64,000 bases of DNA, taken from positions 5,147-69,146 of the forward strand of contig NZ_CALRUC010000007.1 in NCBI RefSeq assembly GCF_943371255.1, read 5' to 3'. Of this stretch, positions 17,589-25,027 are shown in pieces; the first letter of the stretch is position 1, and each line of letters starts with the position of its first letter. The translations under genes and the position numbers were made by a program. The DNA comes from Ferrovibrio terrae_B (GTDB lineage Bacteria; Pseudomonadota; Alphaproteobacteria; Ferrovibrionales; Ferrovibrionaceae). The notes below the pieces were generated by a model. The model was not told the DNA's origin. It searched no databases and saw only the letters and a list, made by a program, of their open reading frames with translations.

Positions 17589-18993
17589 GGCGCGCCTGGC
17601 GCTTACCGCTCTCGCCGTCTGCCTGACGGCGGGTGTGGTCTGCGCTGCCGAGGATGCGCCGGGTGGAAACGCCACCGGCCGGCGGCTCGACGCCACGGCC
17701 TTTTCCCAGCCATCAGGGAATATGGCCTTCGAGCGCCAGCTTGACTTCAAGGTCGGCGATGGCATTTTCCGCAAGCTCTGGGTTCCATCGCCCAGCTCGA
17801 CCAAATCCTCCGATGGCCTAGGCCCGCTCTACAGCGCACGCAGCTGCCAGTCCTGCCATATCCGCGACGGCCGTGGTCAGCCACCAGCGCCCCATGATGT
17901 GGCGGTCTCCATGGTGCTGCGGCTGAGCATTCCGCCGCAAAGCGACGCCGACCGGACTGCGCTGAAAAGCTTCATGCGCAATGTCACGCCAGAACCGGTC
18001 TATGGCACCCAGCTGCAGTCCTTCTCGGTGCCTGGCCTGCTGGCGGAAGGCCGCATGACGGTGCGTTACAGCGAGCAGAGCGTGACACTGGCCGATGGCG
18101 AGACGGTCCGGTTGCGCAAACCGCACTTTGGTACCAAAGACCTGAACTACGGACCGCTGCACCCGCAAGCCATGCTGTCGGCCCGCATCGCGCCGCCGAT
18201 GATCGGACTGGGTCTGCTGGAAATGATCCCCGAGGCTGCGATCCTCAGGCATGCAGATCCGGAAGACGGCAACAGCGACGGTATTGCCGGCCGGCCAAAT
18301 CAGGTCTGGAGTCATGCCGAGAGCCGGGTGATGCTGGGCCGCTTTGGCTGGAAGGCCGGCATGCCGACGATTGCCGATCAGGTCGCCGATGCCTTTGCCA
18401 CCGATCTTGGCTTGTCGACCCATCTGATCCAGGCATCGCATGGCGATTGCACGGCAGCGCAGACGGCCTGCCGCGCCATGCCGACAGGAGACGATCCGCA
18501 GGAGAAGGTGGAGGTGCCGCGCAAGATGCTCGATCTTGTCACTTTCTATGCGCGGCATCTGGCGGTGCCGCCGCGTCGTCAGGCGCATGATCCGGCGGTC
18601 ACGCGCGGCAAGGCCCTGTTCGCCGCAGCCGGCTGCAGTGGCTGTCATGTGCCGAGCTTTGTCACCGGCAGCGATCCGGCGCGGCCGGAACTGTCGGCCC
18701 AGACCATCTATCCCTATTCCGACCTGCTGCTGCATGACATGGGCGAGGGGCTGGCCGATGAGCGTCCGGAGGGACAGGCCGATGGTCGGCAATGGCGCAC
18801 GCCGCCGCTCTGGGGGCTGGGCCTGACCAGGATGGTGAGCGGTCACGAAGCCATGCTGCATGACGGCCGCGCACGCGGTGCGCTGGAAGCGATCCTGTGG
18901 CACGGCGGCGAGGCGGAAGCGGCGCGGGCACGGATGCAGCGCATGACGCGCGCTGAACGCGCCGACCTGCTGGCCTTCATCAATTCGCTTTAA
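17560..18993 (+). CDS. Di-haem oxidoreductase of the thiol-oxidoreductase-like (DUF1111) family
   Basis: Periplasmic c-type cytochrome, 477 residues, with a signal peptide (LALTALAVCLTAGVVCAAED). Two haem-binding CxxCH sites are visible, CQSCHIRDGRG near residue 97 and CSGCHVPSF in the C-terminal third. The long insertion between them and LLHDMGEGLADERPEG are typical of the imelysin-linked DHOR family. The ATG at 17560 overlaps the imelysin gene by 29 bases. A redox step in iron uptake is inferred from this conserved context. Confidence 0.9.
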   Translation: MRQTRSARNKARLALTALAVCLTAGVVCAAEDAPGGNATGRRLDATAFSQPSGNMAFERQLDFKVGDGIFRKLWVPSPSSTKSSDGLGPLYSARSCQSCHIRDGRGQPPAPHDVAVSMVLRLSIPPQSDADRTALKSFMRNVTPEPVYGTQLQSFSVPGLLAEGRMTVRYSEQSVTLADGETVRLRKPHFGTKDLNYGPLHPQAMLSARIAPPMIGLGLLEMIPEAAILRHADPEDGNSDGIAGRPNQVWSHAESRVMLGRFGWKAGMPTIADQVADAFATDLGLSTHLIQASHGDCTAAQTACRAMPTGDDPQEKVEVPRKMLDLVTFYARHLAVPPRRQAHDPAVTRGKALFAAAGCSGCHVPSFVTGSDPARPELSAQTIYPYSDLLLHDMGEGLADERPEGQADGRQWRTPPLWGLGLTRMVSGHEAMLHDGRARGALEAILWHGGEAEAARARMQRMTRAERADLLAFINSL

Positions 18994-19013
18994 GTCTGTC
19001 TGGAGTTTTCATC

Positions 19014-20093
19014 ATGCGGTTTATTGCCTGTCTTTTTGCTGCCGTGCTTGTCATTGCCGCCACACCGGGTCATGCGGTGGATGCGCGCACCTATGCCGCC
19101 ATGAACCGCGCTGCCGTCGAGGGCCATATCCTGCCGCGCTACGATGCCTTGGTCGCGGCGACCGACAGCCTGGAGGCTGCAGCCAAGAGTTATTGTGCCG
19201 CGCCCGCCAGCAGGCCGATTGCTGATTTACAGGCGGCCTTTGGCGCCACCATGGATGCCTGGGAAGACATCCAGCATGTACGTTTTGGCCCGGTGGACTG
19301 GTTCTTCCGCAGCCAGCGCTTCGCCTTCTGGCCCGACCCGCGCAATACGATTGGCAAGCAGATGGCTGAGTTGCTGTCGAAACATGCTGCCGGTTCGATC
19401 GATGTCGATCTGCTGGCCAAAGGCAGTGTTGCCACCCAGGGATTGCCGGCCATGGAGCGGCTGATCTTTGGTGAAGACGCCGCCAAACTGAAGAGCGGTG
19501 CCGATGCCGCCTATCGCTGCCATTATGTCGAGGCGATTGCCGTCAATCTTGCGCGCATCGCACGGGACACCCGCGCGGCCTGGCGCGAGGGCGGCGACAA
19601 GGCTTTTGCAGCCGTGATGCTCGATACCACGAAGCCGGATGCGCCATATCGTGAGGAACAGGAAGCCACGCTGGAACTGTTCAAAGCGCTGTATCTGGCT
19701 GTTGAACTGGCGGCCGATCACAAGCTGGCACGGCCACTGGGCGCATCGGCCAGCGATGCGCGACCACGGCTGGCACAGGCCTGGCGCAGCGAGCGGTCGC
19801 TGCGTAACATCCAGCGCAACCTGCTGGCTGCCCGTGACCTGTACCAGACCGGCTTCGCACCGGCGGTGGCCGACAAGGCGCTGGATGCTGCCATTCGCGA
19901 CGCCTTTGGCCGGGTGCTGAGCGCTGCAGCGGCATTGAAACAGCCGCTGGAAACTGCCGTGCAGGACAAGGCGGCACGGCCGCTGGCCGAAAAGCTGGCG
20001 GCCGAGGCCCTGGCCCTGAAAAAGCTGCTGAGCGACAGACTGCCGCCGGCGCTGGATATTCCGGTCGGCTTCAATGCGCTGGATGGTGACTGA
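19014..20093 (+). CDS. Second imelysin-family protein (diverged)
   Basis: Secreted 359-residue protein with a signal peptide ending at GHAVDA. It shows imelysin-type helices (AWEDIQHVRFGPVDWFFRSQRFAFWPDP, LPAMERLIFG, RCHYVEAIAVNLARI). The GxHxxE motif of the first paralogue is replaced by QGLPAME, so metal binding may differ or be lost. The ribosome site TGGAG sits 8 bases ahead of the ATG. It is part of the imelysin-DHOR-imelysin-DUF1513 block. Confidence 0.88.
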   Translation: MRFIACLFAAVLVIAATPGHAVDARTYAAMNRAAVEGHILPRYDALVAATDSLEAAAKSYCAAPASRPIADLQAAFGATMDAWEDIQHVRFGPVDWFFRSQRFAFWPDPRNTIGKQMAELLSKHAAGSIDVDLLAKGSVATQGLPAMERLIFGEDAAKLKSGADAAYRCHYVEAIAVNLARIARDTRAAWREGGDKAFAAVMLDTTKPDAPYREEQEATLELFKALYLAVELAADHKLARPLGASASDARPRLAQAWRSERSLRNIQRNLLAARDLYQTGFAPAVADKALDAAIRDAFGRVLSAAAALKQPLETAVQDKAARPLAEKLAAEALALKKLLSDRLPPALDIPVGFNALDGD

Positions 20094-20094
20094 G

Positions 20095-21192
20095 ATGCTG
20101 ACCCGTCGTTCAGCCCTGTCATGGCTTGGTGTCACGGCCCTGCTGCCACTGACGGTACATGCCGCGGCCGGCGAGCGGCTGTATCTGAATGCCTATGGCG
20201 AGAAGGGCGGTTTCGGTCTGGCCGCCTTCGATGGCGATGGCAGGATCAGGTACCAGTTGCCGCTGCCGCAGCGCGGCCACAGCTTCGCCCGGCGTGCCGA
20301 CGGCCGCATGGCGGTGGCATTCTCGCGCCGGCCGGGCAGTTTCGCGCTGGTCTTCGATCCGGTCGCCGGCACTGCCATCCGCACCATTGCCGCCGCCGAA
20401 GATCGTGATTTCTGCGGCCATGGTGCCTTCACCGCAGATGGCCGGCTGCTGTTCGCCACCGAGGTGGTGGGCTCCACCGGTGATGGCGTGCTCGGCATCT
20501 ACGATGCAGCGGCGGACTGGGCGCGGATCGGCGAGGTCGCCACCCACGGCCTCGATCCGCATGAGATGCGCCTGATGCCCGATGGCCGCACCCTGGTGGT
20601 GGCCAATGGCGGCATCCTGATGCGGGCTGACATGCCGCGGCTGAAGCTGAACATCGCCGATATGGACCCGTCGCTGGTCTATCTGGATGCCCGGGACGGC
20701 CGGCTGCTCGGCCAGGTCAGGCCGGCGACGGAGCTGCGCCAGCTCAGCATGCGCCATATCGCCATCGACCGGCTCGGCCGGGTTGCGGTTGCCATGCAGT
20801 ATGAAGGCCCTGAGGGTGATCCGGTGCCGCTGGTGGCGCTGCATGACGCGCCGGCGGGAGCAGCCGGGCTGGAATACCTGCCAATGCCCGAGGCCGAGCG
20901 TGCCGGCATGCGGCAGTATTGCGGCTCGGCGGCCATGGATGACAGTGGGCGCTATCTGGCGGTCAGCAGCCCGCGGGGCAACCGGGTGCTGGTCTGGGAT
21001 CTTGACCGACGGAGCATGGTGCAGACCGGCGAGGCCCGGGATGTCTGCGGGATTGCGGCGCAGGTGCGGTCAGGTTTTCTGGCATCGAACGGGCTTGGCC
21101 GGATGTTCAGCCTGACGACGGAAACGGGGATTGGTGAGCTGGCCGCGCACAGCAGGCTGCAATGGGACAATCACATGGTAATCGCAAGCTGA
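20095..21192 (+). CDS. DUF1513-family periplasmic beta-propeller protein
   Basis: A 365-residue protein with a Tat-like leader (LTRRSALSWLGVTALLPLTVHAAAG; the twin Arg is followed by hydrophobic residues). Propeller-like blades recur: GHSFARRADGRMAVAFSRRPG, GAFTADGRLLFATE, DPHEMRLMPDGRTLVVANGGI, SGRYLAVSSPRGNRVLVWDL. This is the conserved last gene of imelysin/DHOR iron clusters; its exact job is unknown. I use the ATG at 20095, two bases after the imelysin stop. The stop is 40 bases from the left att core of the prophage. Confidence 0.87.
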   Translation: MLTRRSALSWLGVTALLPLTVHAAAGERLYLNAYGEKGGFGLAAFDGDGRIRYQLPLPQRGHSFARRADGRMAVAFSRRPGSFALVFDPVAGTAIRTIAAAEDRDFCGHGAFTADGRLLFATEVVGSTGDGVLGIYDAAADWARIGEVATHGLDPHEMRLMPDGRTLVVANGGILMRADMPRLKLNIADMDPSLVYLDARDGRLLGQVRPATELRQLSMRHIAIDRLGRVAVAMQYEGPEGDPVPLVALHDAPAGAAGLEYLPMPEAERAGMRQYCGSAAMDDSGRYLAVSSPRGNRVLVWDLDRRSMVQTGEARDVCGIAAQVRSGFLASNGLGRMFSLTTETGIGELAAHSRLQWDNHMVIAS

Positions 21193-21229
21193 ACCGCTGT
21201 AAGCCTGATTTGCCCGGAAAACCCATATT

Positions 21230-21649
21230 CTATATTTTCCATAATATACAGTGTGCCTGCGCAGCATGGCCGGATGTTGGCGCGGCGTTCGCGCTCGTCG
21301 CGCCGCCTATCGGAGCGCCCACGGCGCTGATGCCGATGGCAATCAAAATGGCGGCGGCGGTCTGACGGAAGCGCGCCAGCAACTCATCCCACGCGCTCTT
21401 TGAGAAGGCATCTTTTGCGCGCCAGCTATTCAGCATCAGTAGCGCCATTGGTCCATCTTCGCGCGCCAGATCAGCAATTTTGAGCATCAGCGGATCGCCC
21501 GGCCAAAGCAGGCCGGATCGCATCTGACTTAGCGATGTCCGTGTGATCCCCAGTTTGGCCGCAAGGGTTGCGTCGTTCCTGAGGTCGGCCCTCAGTTTCG
21601 CCAAATCGAGATAGTCGGGGAGGGTGGTCGGGTGCATCGGCATCGCCAT
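21230..21649 (-). CDS. Prophage HTH regulator with C-terminal membrane segment (DUF3693-like)
   Basis: A 139-residue protein with an N-terminal XRE-like helix-turn-helix (DATLAAKLGITRTSLSQMRSGLLWPGDPLMLKIADLA). A C-terminal hydrophobic stretch follows (TAAAILIAIGISAVGAPIGG). Such membrane-tailed HTH proteins are common regulators of small phages. A ribosome site (GGAGAG) precedes the ATG at 21649. The last codons (CILWKI) are encoded by the att core, and the TAG stop at 21230-21232 is host DNA. In the excised circle the frame would continue 14 codons (RRRIKWRISRRRNT) to a stop at 31368. It is divergent from the long phage operon. Confidence 0.8.
   Translation of the reverse strand: MAMPMHPTTLPDYLDLAKLRADLRNDATLAAKLGITRTSLSQMRSGLLWPGDPLMLKIADLAREDGPMALLMLNSWRAKDAFSKSAWDELLARFRQTAAAILIAIGISAVGAPIGGATSANAAPTSGHAAQAHCILWKI
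21233..21261. other. attL: XerD-type half-site and dif centre joined to prophage DNA
   Basis: The repeat TATTTTCCATAATATACA (21233-21250) is identical to the right-hand copy. It comprises the XerD-type arm ATTTTCCATAA and the centre TATACA. The second arm here is GTGTGCCTGCG, which does not resemble a XerC site. After integration this degenerate arm is the phage-derived one, as in other Xer-exploiting phages. The site lies 40 bases beyond the stop of the DUF1513 gene. Confidence 0.82.
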
Positions 21650-21861
21650 GGTGGGCTCTCCGCCAAGTTATTAGCTAATTAACTCGCTTGTCCATACGCC
21701 ACATTTTGTGTTAGTGAAGCAACTCGCGTACCAAATCGGCCGCTTTTCATGGTGGGCAGCGGCTGATGACGGGGAGGGGTCCCCGGCCGCTAGTAGCCTT
21801 TCCGGGCCTAGGCGGTGATCCGGGGACCCTCTCAGGCAGGCCACAACCGGGAGGGGTTCCC
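21650..21861. promoter_or_regulatory. Prophage divergent control region with two symmetric elements
   Basis: This is the space between the minus-strand regulator and the first plus-strand gene. AGTTATTAGCTAATTAACT at 21666-21684 is a near-palindrome around TTAGCTAA, placed just upstream of the regulator start, and is a good operator candidate. GGGTCCCCGG at 21777-21786 and CCGGGGACCC at 21820-21829 form a perfect 10-bp stem with an inner CCGC/GCGG pairing, likely a structured leader. I see no confident -10/-35 pair. Confidence 0.5.
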
Positions 21862-21954
21862 ATGGCGAAGCGTAAGAAGGCGGCGAAGCGCCGCGCACCG
21901 AAACGCAAGGCGGCGAAAAGCCGCAAGCGTAAGAAGATTTTCGGCCTGATCTGA
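21862..21954 (+). CDS. Very basic 30-residue peptide, prophage
   Basis: The peptide has about 17 Lys/Arg among 30 residues, organised as short KRKKAAKRRA-type repeats and ending in a hydrophobic FGLI. The start at 21862 is chosen because GGGAGG lies 6-11 bases upstream; an in-frame longer version from 21766 covers the hairpin leader and is unlikely. A small DNA-condensing or nucleic-acid-binding role is inferred from charge alone. Confidence 0.65.
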   Translation: MAKRKKAAKRRAPKRKAAKSRKRKKIFGLI

Positions 21955-21964
21955 GCGCCCGGCC

Positions 21965-22177
21965 ATGACCGACCGCACCACGATCACCGTACAGCGCACC
22001 ACTGACGACGATGTCGAAATCGTCATCAACGGGGTGCCCACGCAACTCCCGATCCGCACCGACAAGAACGGCACCTATGCCGACGCCATCGGTGTGATCG
22101 CCCCGGCCATCATGGCCGCGCTGCCGGGTGTGCAGCTCAAGGGCTGGGCGCCGCCCAAGCCGCTCAAGAAATCCTAA
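21965..22177 (+). CDS. Hypothetical prophage protein, 70 residues
   Basis: Small acidic-to-neutral protein beginning MTDRTTITVQRTTDDDVEIVING, which suggests a beta hairpin at the N-terminus, followed by a hydrophobic helix (AIGVIAPAIMAALPG) and a Pro/Lys-rich tail. It is 10 bases behind the basic peptide gene. I do not recognise it; its early position suggests a regulatory or replication-accessory role. Confidence 0.6.
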   Translation: MTDRTTITVQRTTDDDVEIVINGVPTQLPIRTDKNGTYADAIGVIAPAIMAALPGVQLKGWAPPKPLKKS

Positions 22178-22218
22178 CAGCCTTTGCCCGCGCGGAGCTT
22201 GGACCGCGCCGCGCGGGA

Positions 22219-22299
22219 TTTCGGGGGCAGGGGCCGGCGAGAGTTCTCCTCCGCGCCGGCCTCTACTCGGGCCAAAAACTTCGCGCCCTGTCCCCGAAA
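22219..22299. repeat. Nested inverted repeat, candidate replication or packaging structure
   Basis: The outer arms TTTCGGGGGCAGGG (22219-22232) and CCCTGTCCCCGAAA (22286-22299) match at 13 of 14 positions. An inner perfect hairpin GGCCGGCG/CGCCGGCC (22232-22239 and 22254-22261) sits between them. The structure lies in the 190-base non-coding gap before the SSB-like gene. The outer arm shares TTTCGGGGGC with the stem-loop at the start of rep (23433-23468), which suggests a common recognition sequence. Confidence 0.6.
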
Positions 22300-22367
22300 C
22301 TGAAAGCGGTCCCCTGCGCGGAGCGCGCGTAGGTCCATAGCGGTCAACTGAAACCAGAGAGGTCCAT

Positions 22368-22784
22368 ATGTCCAATGTTGTCGGTTCGCTTACCCTTCGC
22401 GAGTTCAAGCAGAACGGCGAAGCCTTCGGTGGGTTCGGTCATCTTTCGATGCTGGCTCACCAGTTTAAATTCGGCCTGCAGGCCTTCGTCTCGCAGAACC
22501 CGAACGCGCCGCGCTTTGTCGCGATGGCTAAGACGCCTGATGAACGCCTGATTGAAATCGGCAAGGTCTGGGTGAAGCTGATCAAGCAGGGCGAATTCGA
22601 GGGCAAAGAAATGTTCTCGCTCACCTTTGATGACGCCAGCTTCGCTCGGCCGCTCAACGTCGCGGCCTTCCCCACTGCGGAGCCTGGCATCTACGAAATC
22701 GTCTGGCAGCGGCCCAAGCAGGTTGCAAAGCCGTTGGCGCAGGCTACAGCCGGTGCCGACACGGACAGCGGTCCGCTGTTCTGA
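22368..22784 (+). CDS. DUF736-like, probable single-stranded-DNA-binding protein of the prophage
   Basis: A 138-residue protein. Residues 60-115 follow the DUF736 pattern: ERLIEIGKVWVKL, GKEMFSLTFDDASFARPLNVAAFP, GIYEIVWQRP. DUF736 proteins are small beta-barrel proteins of plasmids and mobile elements. The C-terminus ends in a flexible stretch and DTDSGPLF, resembling the acidic-hydrophobic tip of SSB (compare DDEIPF in the host SSB of this window). Together with a rolling-circle Rep this suggests ssDNA coating. A good ribosome site (AGAGAGG) precedes the ATG. Confidence 0.68.
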   Translation: MSNVVGSLTLREFKQNGEAFGGFGHLSMLAHQFKFGLQAFVSQNPNAPRFVAMAKTPDERLIEIGKVWVKLIKQGEFEGKEMFSLTFDDASFARPLNVAAFPTAEPGIYEIVWQRPKQVAKPLAQATAGADTDSGPLF

Positions 22785-22786
22785 TC

Positions 22787-23020
22787 ATGGCACCTGATCT
22801 GACACCGGATCAGGCGGCGGCGCGGGCAAGTGAGCCCGCGCCGTTGCATGTCAAGCTGGATTTGTCCAGCTTCACGCGCGCCGAACTGGGGCAGATGTAT
22901 CTGCAGGCTGATCGCCTGTCGCTGCTCGGCCTGACCAAGCTGCACGAACGCTTCATGTCGGTGGTGAAGTCCGCCGTCAGCGATGCAATCGAAGTTATCG
23001 ATGCTCCGGCCCGTCGCTGA
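22787..23020 (+). CDS. Hypothetical prophage protein, 77 residues
   Basis: Small helical protein starting 2 bases after the SSB-like gene. After a Pro/Ala-rich start it carries LHVKLDLSSFTRAELGQMYLQADRLSLLGLTKLHERF, which looks like two amphipathic helices. No membrane segment and no motif I recognise. It overlaps the start of the next gene. Confidence 0.6.
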   Translation: MAPDLTPDQAAARASEPAPLHVKLDLSSFTRAELGQMYLQADRLSLLGLTKLHERFMSVVKSAVSDAIEVIDAPARR

Positions 23021-23336
23021 AATTTCCTCTGCAGAGCAGGCCCGGCTAGTCACGCCGGGCCTGCCTCTTATCGAGCAAGCCGCTATCGCCTGCGATGATG
23101 CCGAGTTCTACGAAATCATGCGCGAGGCGTACCCCAATTCACCGTGGATGTGGAACGAACTGCCCGGCGCGCCCGTCGCGGAACACCCGGCATTCATCGC
23201 CCGCCGCGAGAAGAATTTTCAGCGCTATTTTTCCCTGCCAGATTTCGAGCCGTCGAAGGCGTCTGTTCGTGGGCGCCTTTTTCATGAGGCATCGGAGACA
23301 TGGGATTTCGACAACCCCGGTGCATCGCATGACTGA
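23001..23336 (+). CDS. Hypothetical prophage protein, about 111 residues
   Basis: Soluble protein rich in acidic and aromatic residues (CDDAEFYEIMREAYPNSPWMWNELPG, FQRYFSLPDFEPSKASVRGR). The start could be the ATG at 23001 or an in-frame ATG at 22983; both overlap the previous gene and neither has a clear ribosome site. Its stop overlaps the start of the small membrane protein behind it. Function unknown. Confidence 0.6.
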   Translation: MLRPVAEISSAEQARLVTPGLPLIEQAAIACDDAEFYEIMREAYPNSPWMWNELPGAPVAEHPAFIARREKNFQRYFSLPDFEPSKASVRGRLFHEASETWDFDNPGASHD

Positions 23337-23409
23337 CGTGTACTTTCTTATCGGCGTGGCGCTCGGTGGCGGCTTGGTGCTTGTCGGCTATTGGCTGGGC
23401 TCACGGTGA
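23329..23409 (+). CDS. 26-residue single-pass membrane peptide, prophage
   Basis: MTDVYFLIGVALGGGLVLVGYWLGSR consists almost entirely of one glycine-rich membrane helix with a C-terminal Arg. It starts inside the end of the preceding gene, and its TGA overlaps the GTG of rep (GTGA), so it sits in a chain of coupled genes. Small membrane peptides of this size are typical of membrane-containing phages, but the early-gene position is unusual. Confidence 0.6.
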   Translation: MTDVYFLIGVALGGGLVLVGYWLGSR

Positions 23410-24584
23410 GCGCCTTGATAAATACGCAAGCAGAGTTTCGGGGGCGAGCGCAGCCGCTACCGAAACTCCCGGCTCAGGAATGGCGCTATCGTCTCCGCCG
23501 CGTTGCCGGCAAGCTGCTCGGATCGACGGAGCGGGTTTTCTCCTGCGGCTATAAACACCACAAGTCCATCATCGATATTCGGCGTACGTCGCACGGCTCG
23601 CTGCATTACGCCGGGCTGGAAACCTGCGGCTCGGTCTGGACCTGCCCAGTGTGTGCCGCGCGGGTCGCAGAGGCCCGCCGTGATGAGGTCGAAAAGATCA
23701 TGGACGCGCACACGTCGATGGGTGGCGCGGTCTACATGGCAACATTCACCATCCGCCATCATGCCTTCCAGCGTTGTGGCGATCTGCGTGCCTCGCTGGT
23801 CGAAGCGTGGCGCCGCGTGCAGCAGGGTAGTGTCTGGCAGGGCCTCAAAGAGCGTTACGGCATTATCGGCACCATTCGCGCGCTAGAGGTCACTCATGGT
23901 CAAAACGGCTGGCATCCTCATTTGCATCTGCTTATTTGCACGAAGCGCATTCTTTCCGATGTACAGCAATCCGCCCTGGCTGATGGCTTATGGAACCGGT
24001 GGTCATCGTCCTTGCATCGCGGCGGTCTAGGTTCGGCAACGCGCGATGCTTTTCAGTTTGACCGCTGCGGTACTGCGGCCGATGCCGGCGCCTATGTTGC
24101 AAAGTGGGGCGCGGCATCCGAACTGGTCAAAGGCCATGCCAAGCTGGCGCGCGGCGGCGGTATGTCGCCGTGGCAGTTGCTTCGCGAAGCCGGCGCCGGC
24201 AGCAAAGAGGCTGCGAATTTGTTTCGCGAGTACGCAAAGGCATTCAAGGGCGCGCGCCAACTTACATGGTCGGTCGGCTTCCGCGCCGCATATGGTTTCG
24301 GCCCCGAAGTTGACGACGATCATTTGCTCGAAGACACAGCCTTTACGACTGAGACTATCTGCCATCTGCCCTCGGGTATTTTCCGCCAAGTGGTGGTGAA
24401 GGAAATCGAGGTGGCAGTTTTGAATGCGGCCGATGCCGGCATTGTGGATGCTGATGGCGTTGTGGTGCATGACCCCGGATGGCCAGCAGTGCTGGCGCGC
24501 ATACGTGATGCCGGCATTGCGTGGCCCGATGGGGAAGGCTGGTTTAATCGTCCAATCGCGGTCCCTGAAAGCGAGGCAGCATGA
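23406..24584 (+). CDS. HUH-endonuclease rolling-circle replication initiator (Rep_1-like)
   Basis: Nicks the phage origin and starts rolling-circle replication. In this 392-residue protein the three Rep motifs are visible: motif 1 VYMATFTIRHH near 110-119, motif 2 GWHPHLHLLI with the metal-binding HPHLH at 170-174, and motif 3 ADAGAYVAKWG with the catalytic Tyr at about 230 and Lys four residues on. A zinc-knuckle-like CGSVWTCPVC precedes motif 1, as in plasmid Rep_1 proteins. I choose the GTG at 23406 because GTGA overlaps the preceding stop; a TTG at 23391 would add five residues. A stem-loop in its first codons may be the origin. Confidence 0.9.
   Translation: MSALINTQAEFRGRAQPLPKLPAQEWRYRLRRVAGKLLGSTERVFSCGYKHHKSIIDIRRTSHGSLHYAGLETCGSVWTCPVCAARVAEARRDEVEKIMDAHTSMGGAVYMATFTIRHHAFQRCGDLRASLVEAWRRVQQGSVWQGLKERYGIIGTIRALEVTHGQNGWHPHLHLLICTKRILSDVQQSALADGLWNRWSSSLHRGGLGSATRDAFQFDRCGTAADAGAYVAKWGAASELVKGHAKLARGGGMSPWQLLREAGAGSKEAANLFREYAKAFKGARQLTWSVGFRAAYGFGPEVDDDHLLEDTAFTTETICHLPSGIFRQVVVKEIEVAVLNAADAGIVDADGVVVHDPGWPAVLARIRDAGIAWPDGEGWFNRPIAVPESEAA
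23433..23468. repeat. Stem-loop inside the 5' end of rep, candidate double-strand origin
   Basis: GAGTTTCGG (23433-23441) and CCGAAACTC (23460-23468) form a perfect 9-bp stem around an 18-base GC-rich loop. Rolling-circle phages of the phiX174/P2 type carry their nick site inside the initiator gene. The arm shares TTTCGGGGGC with the inverted repeat at 22219. The nick site itself cannot be located by eye. Confidence 0.5.
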
Positions 24585-25027
24585 GTACCGTGATCGGTAA
24601 GGGGCCGTGCCCCAATTGTGGTGTGGAAGGCCAGTACAAGGTCAACCAGAAAAGCCACCTCTACGTTTATTGCCGGCATCCGATGGATGGCGGTTGCGGC
24701 AGCGGCACCACTTCGCGCAGCGAGAAGGGCGACGAACTGTTGGCCCGGAAAATCACCAAGTGGTCATCGAAGGAGGCAAAGGCAAAATGGCTGGGCAGCG
24801 ATCAACCGGACGAGGCGCCGGAGGAGGAGGAAATCGAGGAGGCCGAGGAGGAGGGCGATCTGGTCGAGGAGCCGGTGCCAGTGCAGCCGCAGGAACCGGC
24901 CCCGCGGCCGACCGTGAAATCGAAACCGCCCTCGCAATCGAAGCCGGTGCCGCAGCCGCCGCGCAAGCCGGCCAGTCGGCCAAAGACCCTGCCGCCGCGT
25001 CGGGGCAGCGTTCTGGACGTGCTGTGA
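24581..25027 (+). CDS. Zinc-ribbon protein with acidic and proline-rich tail, prophage
   Basis: A 148-residue protein. Residues 10-39 hold CPNCG, YCRH and GGCG, an apparent CxxC...CxH...C zinc site. An extremely acidic stretch follows (PEEEEIEEAEEEGDL), then a Pro/Lys-rich tail. Coupled to rep by ATGA overlap and to the next gene by GTGA overlap. A nucleic-acid-binding accessory of replication or packaging is plausible from the zinc ribbon, but the tail has no known function. Confidence 0.7.
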   Translation: MSTVIGKGPCPNCGVEGQYKVNQKSHLYVYCRHPMDGGCGSGTTSRSEKGDELLARKITKWSSKEAKAKWLGSDQPDEAPEEEEIEEAEEEGDLVEEPVPVQPQEPAPRPTVKSKPPSQSKPVPQPPRKPASRPKTLPPRRGSVLDVL

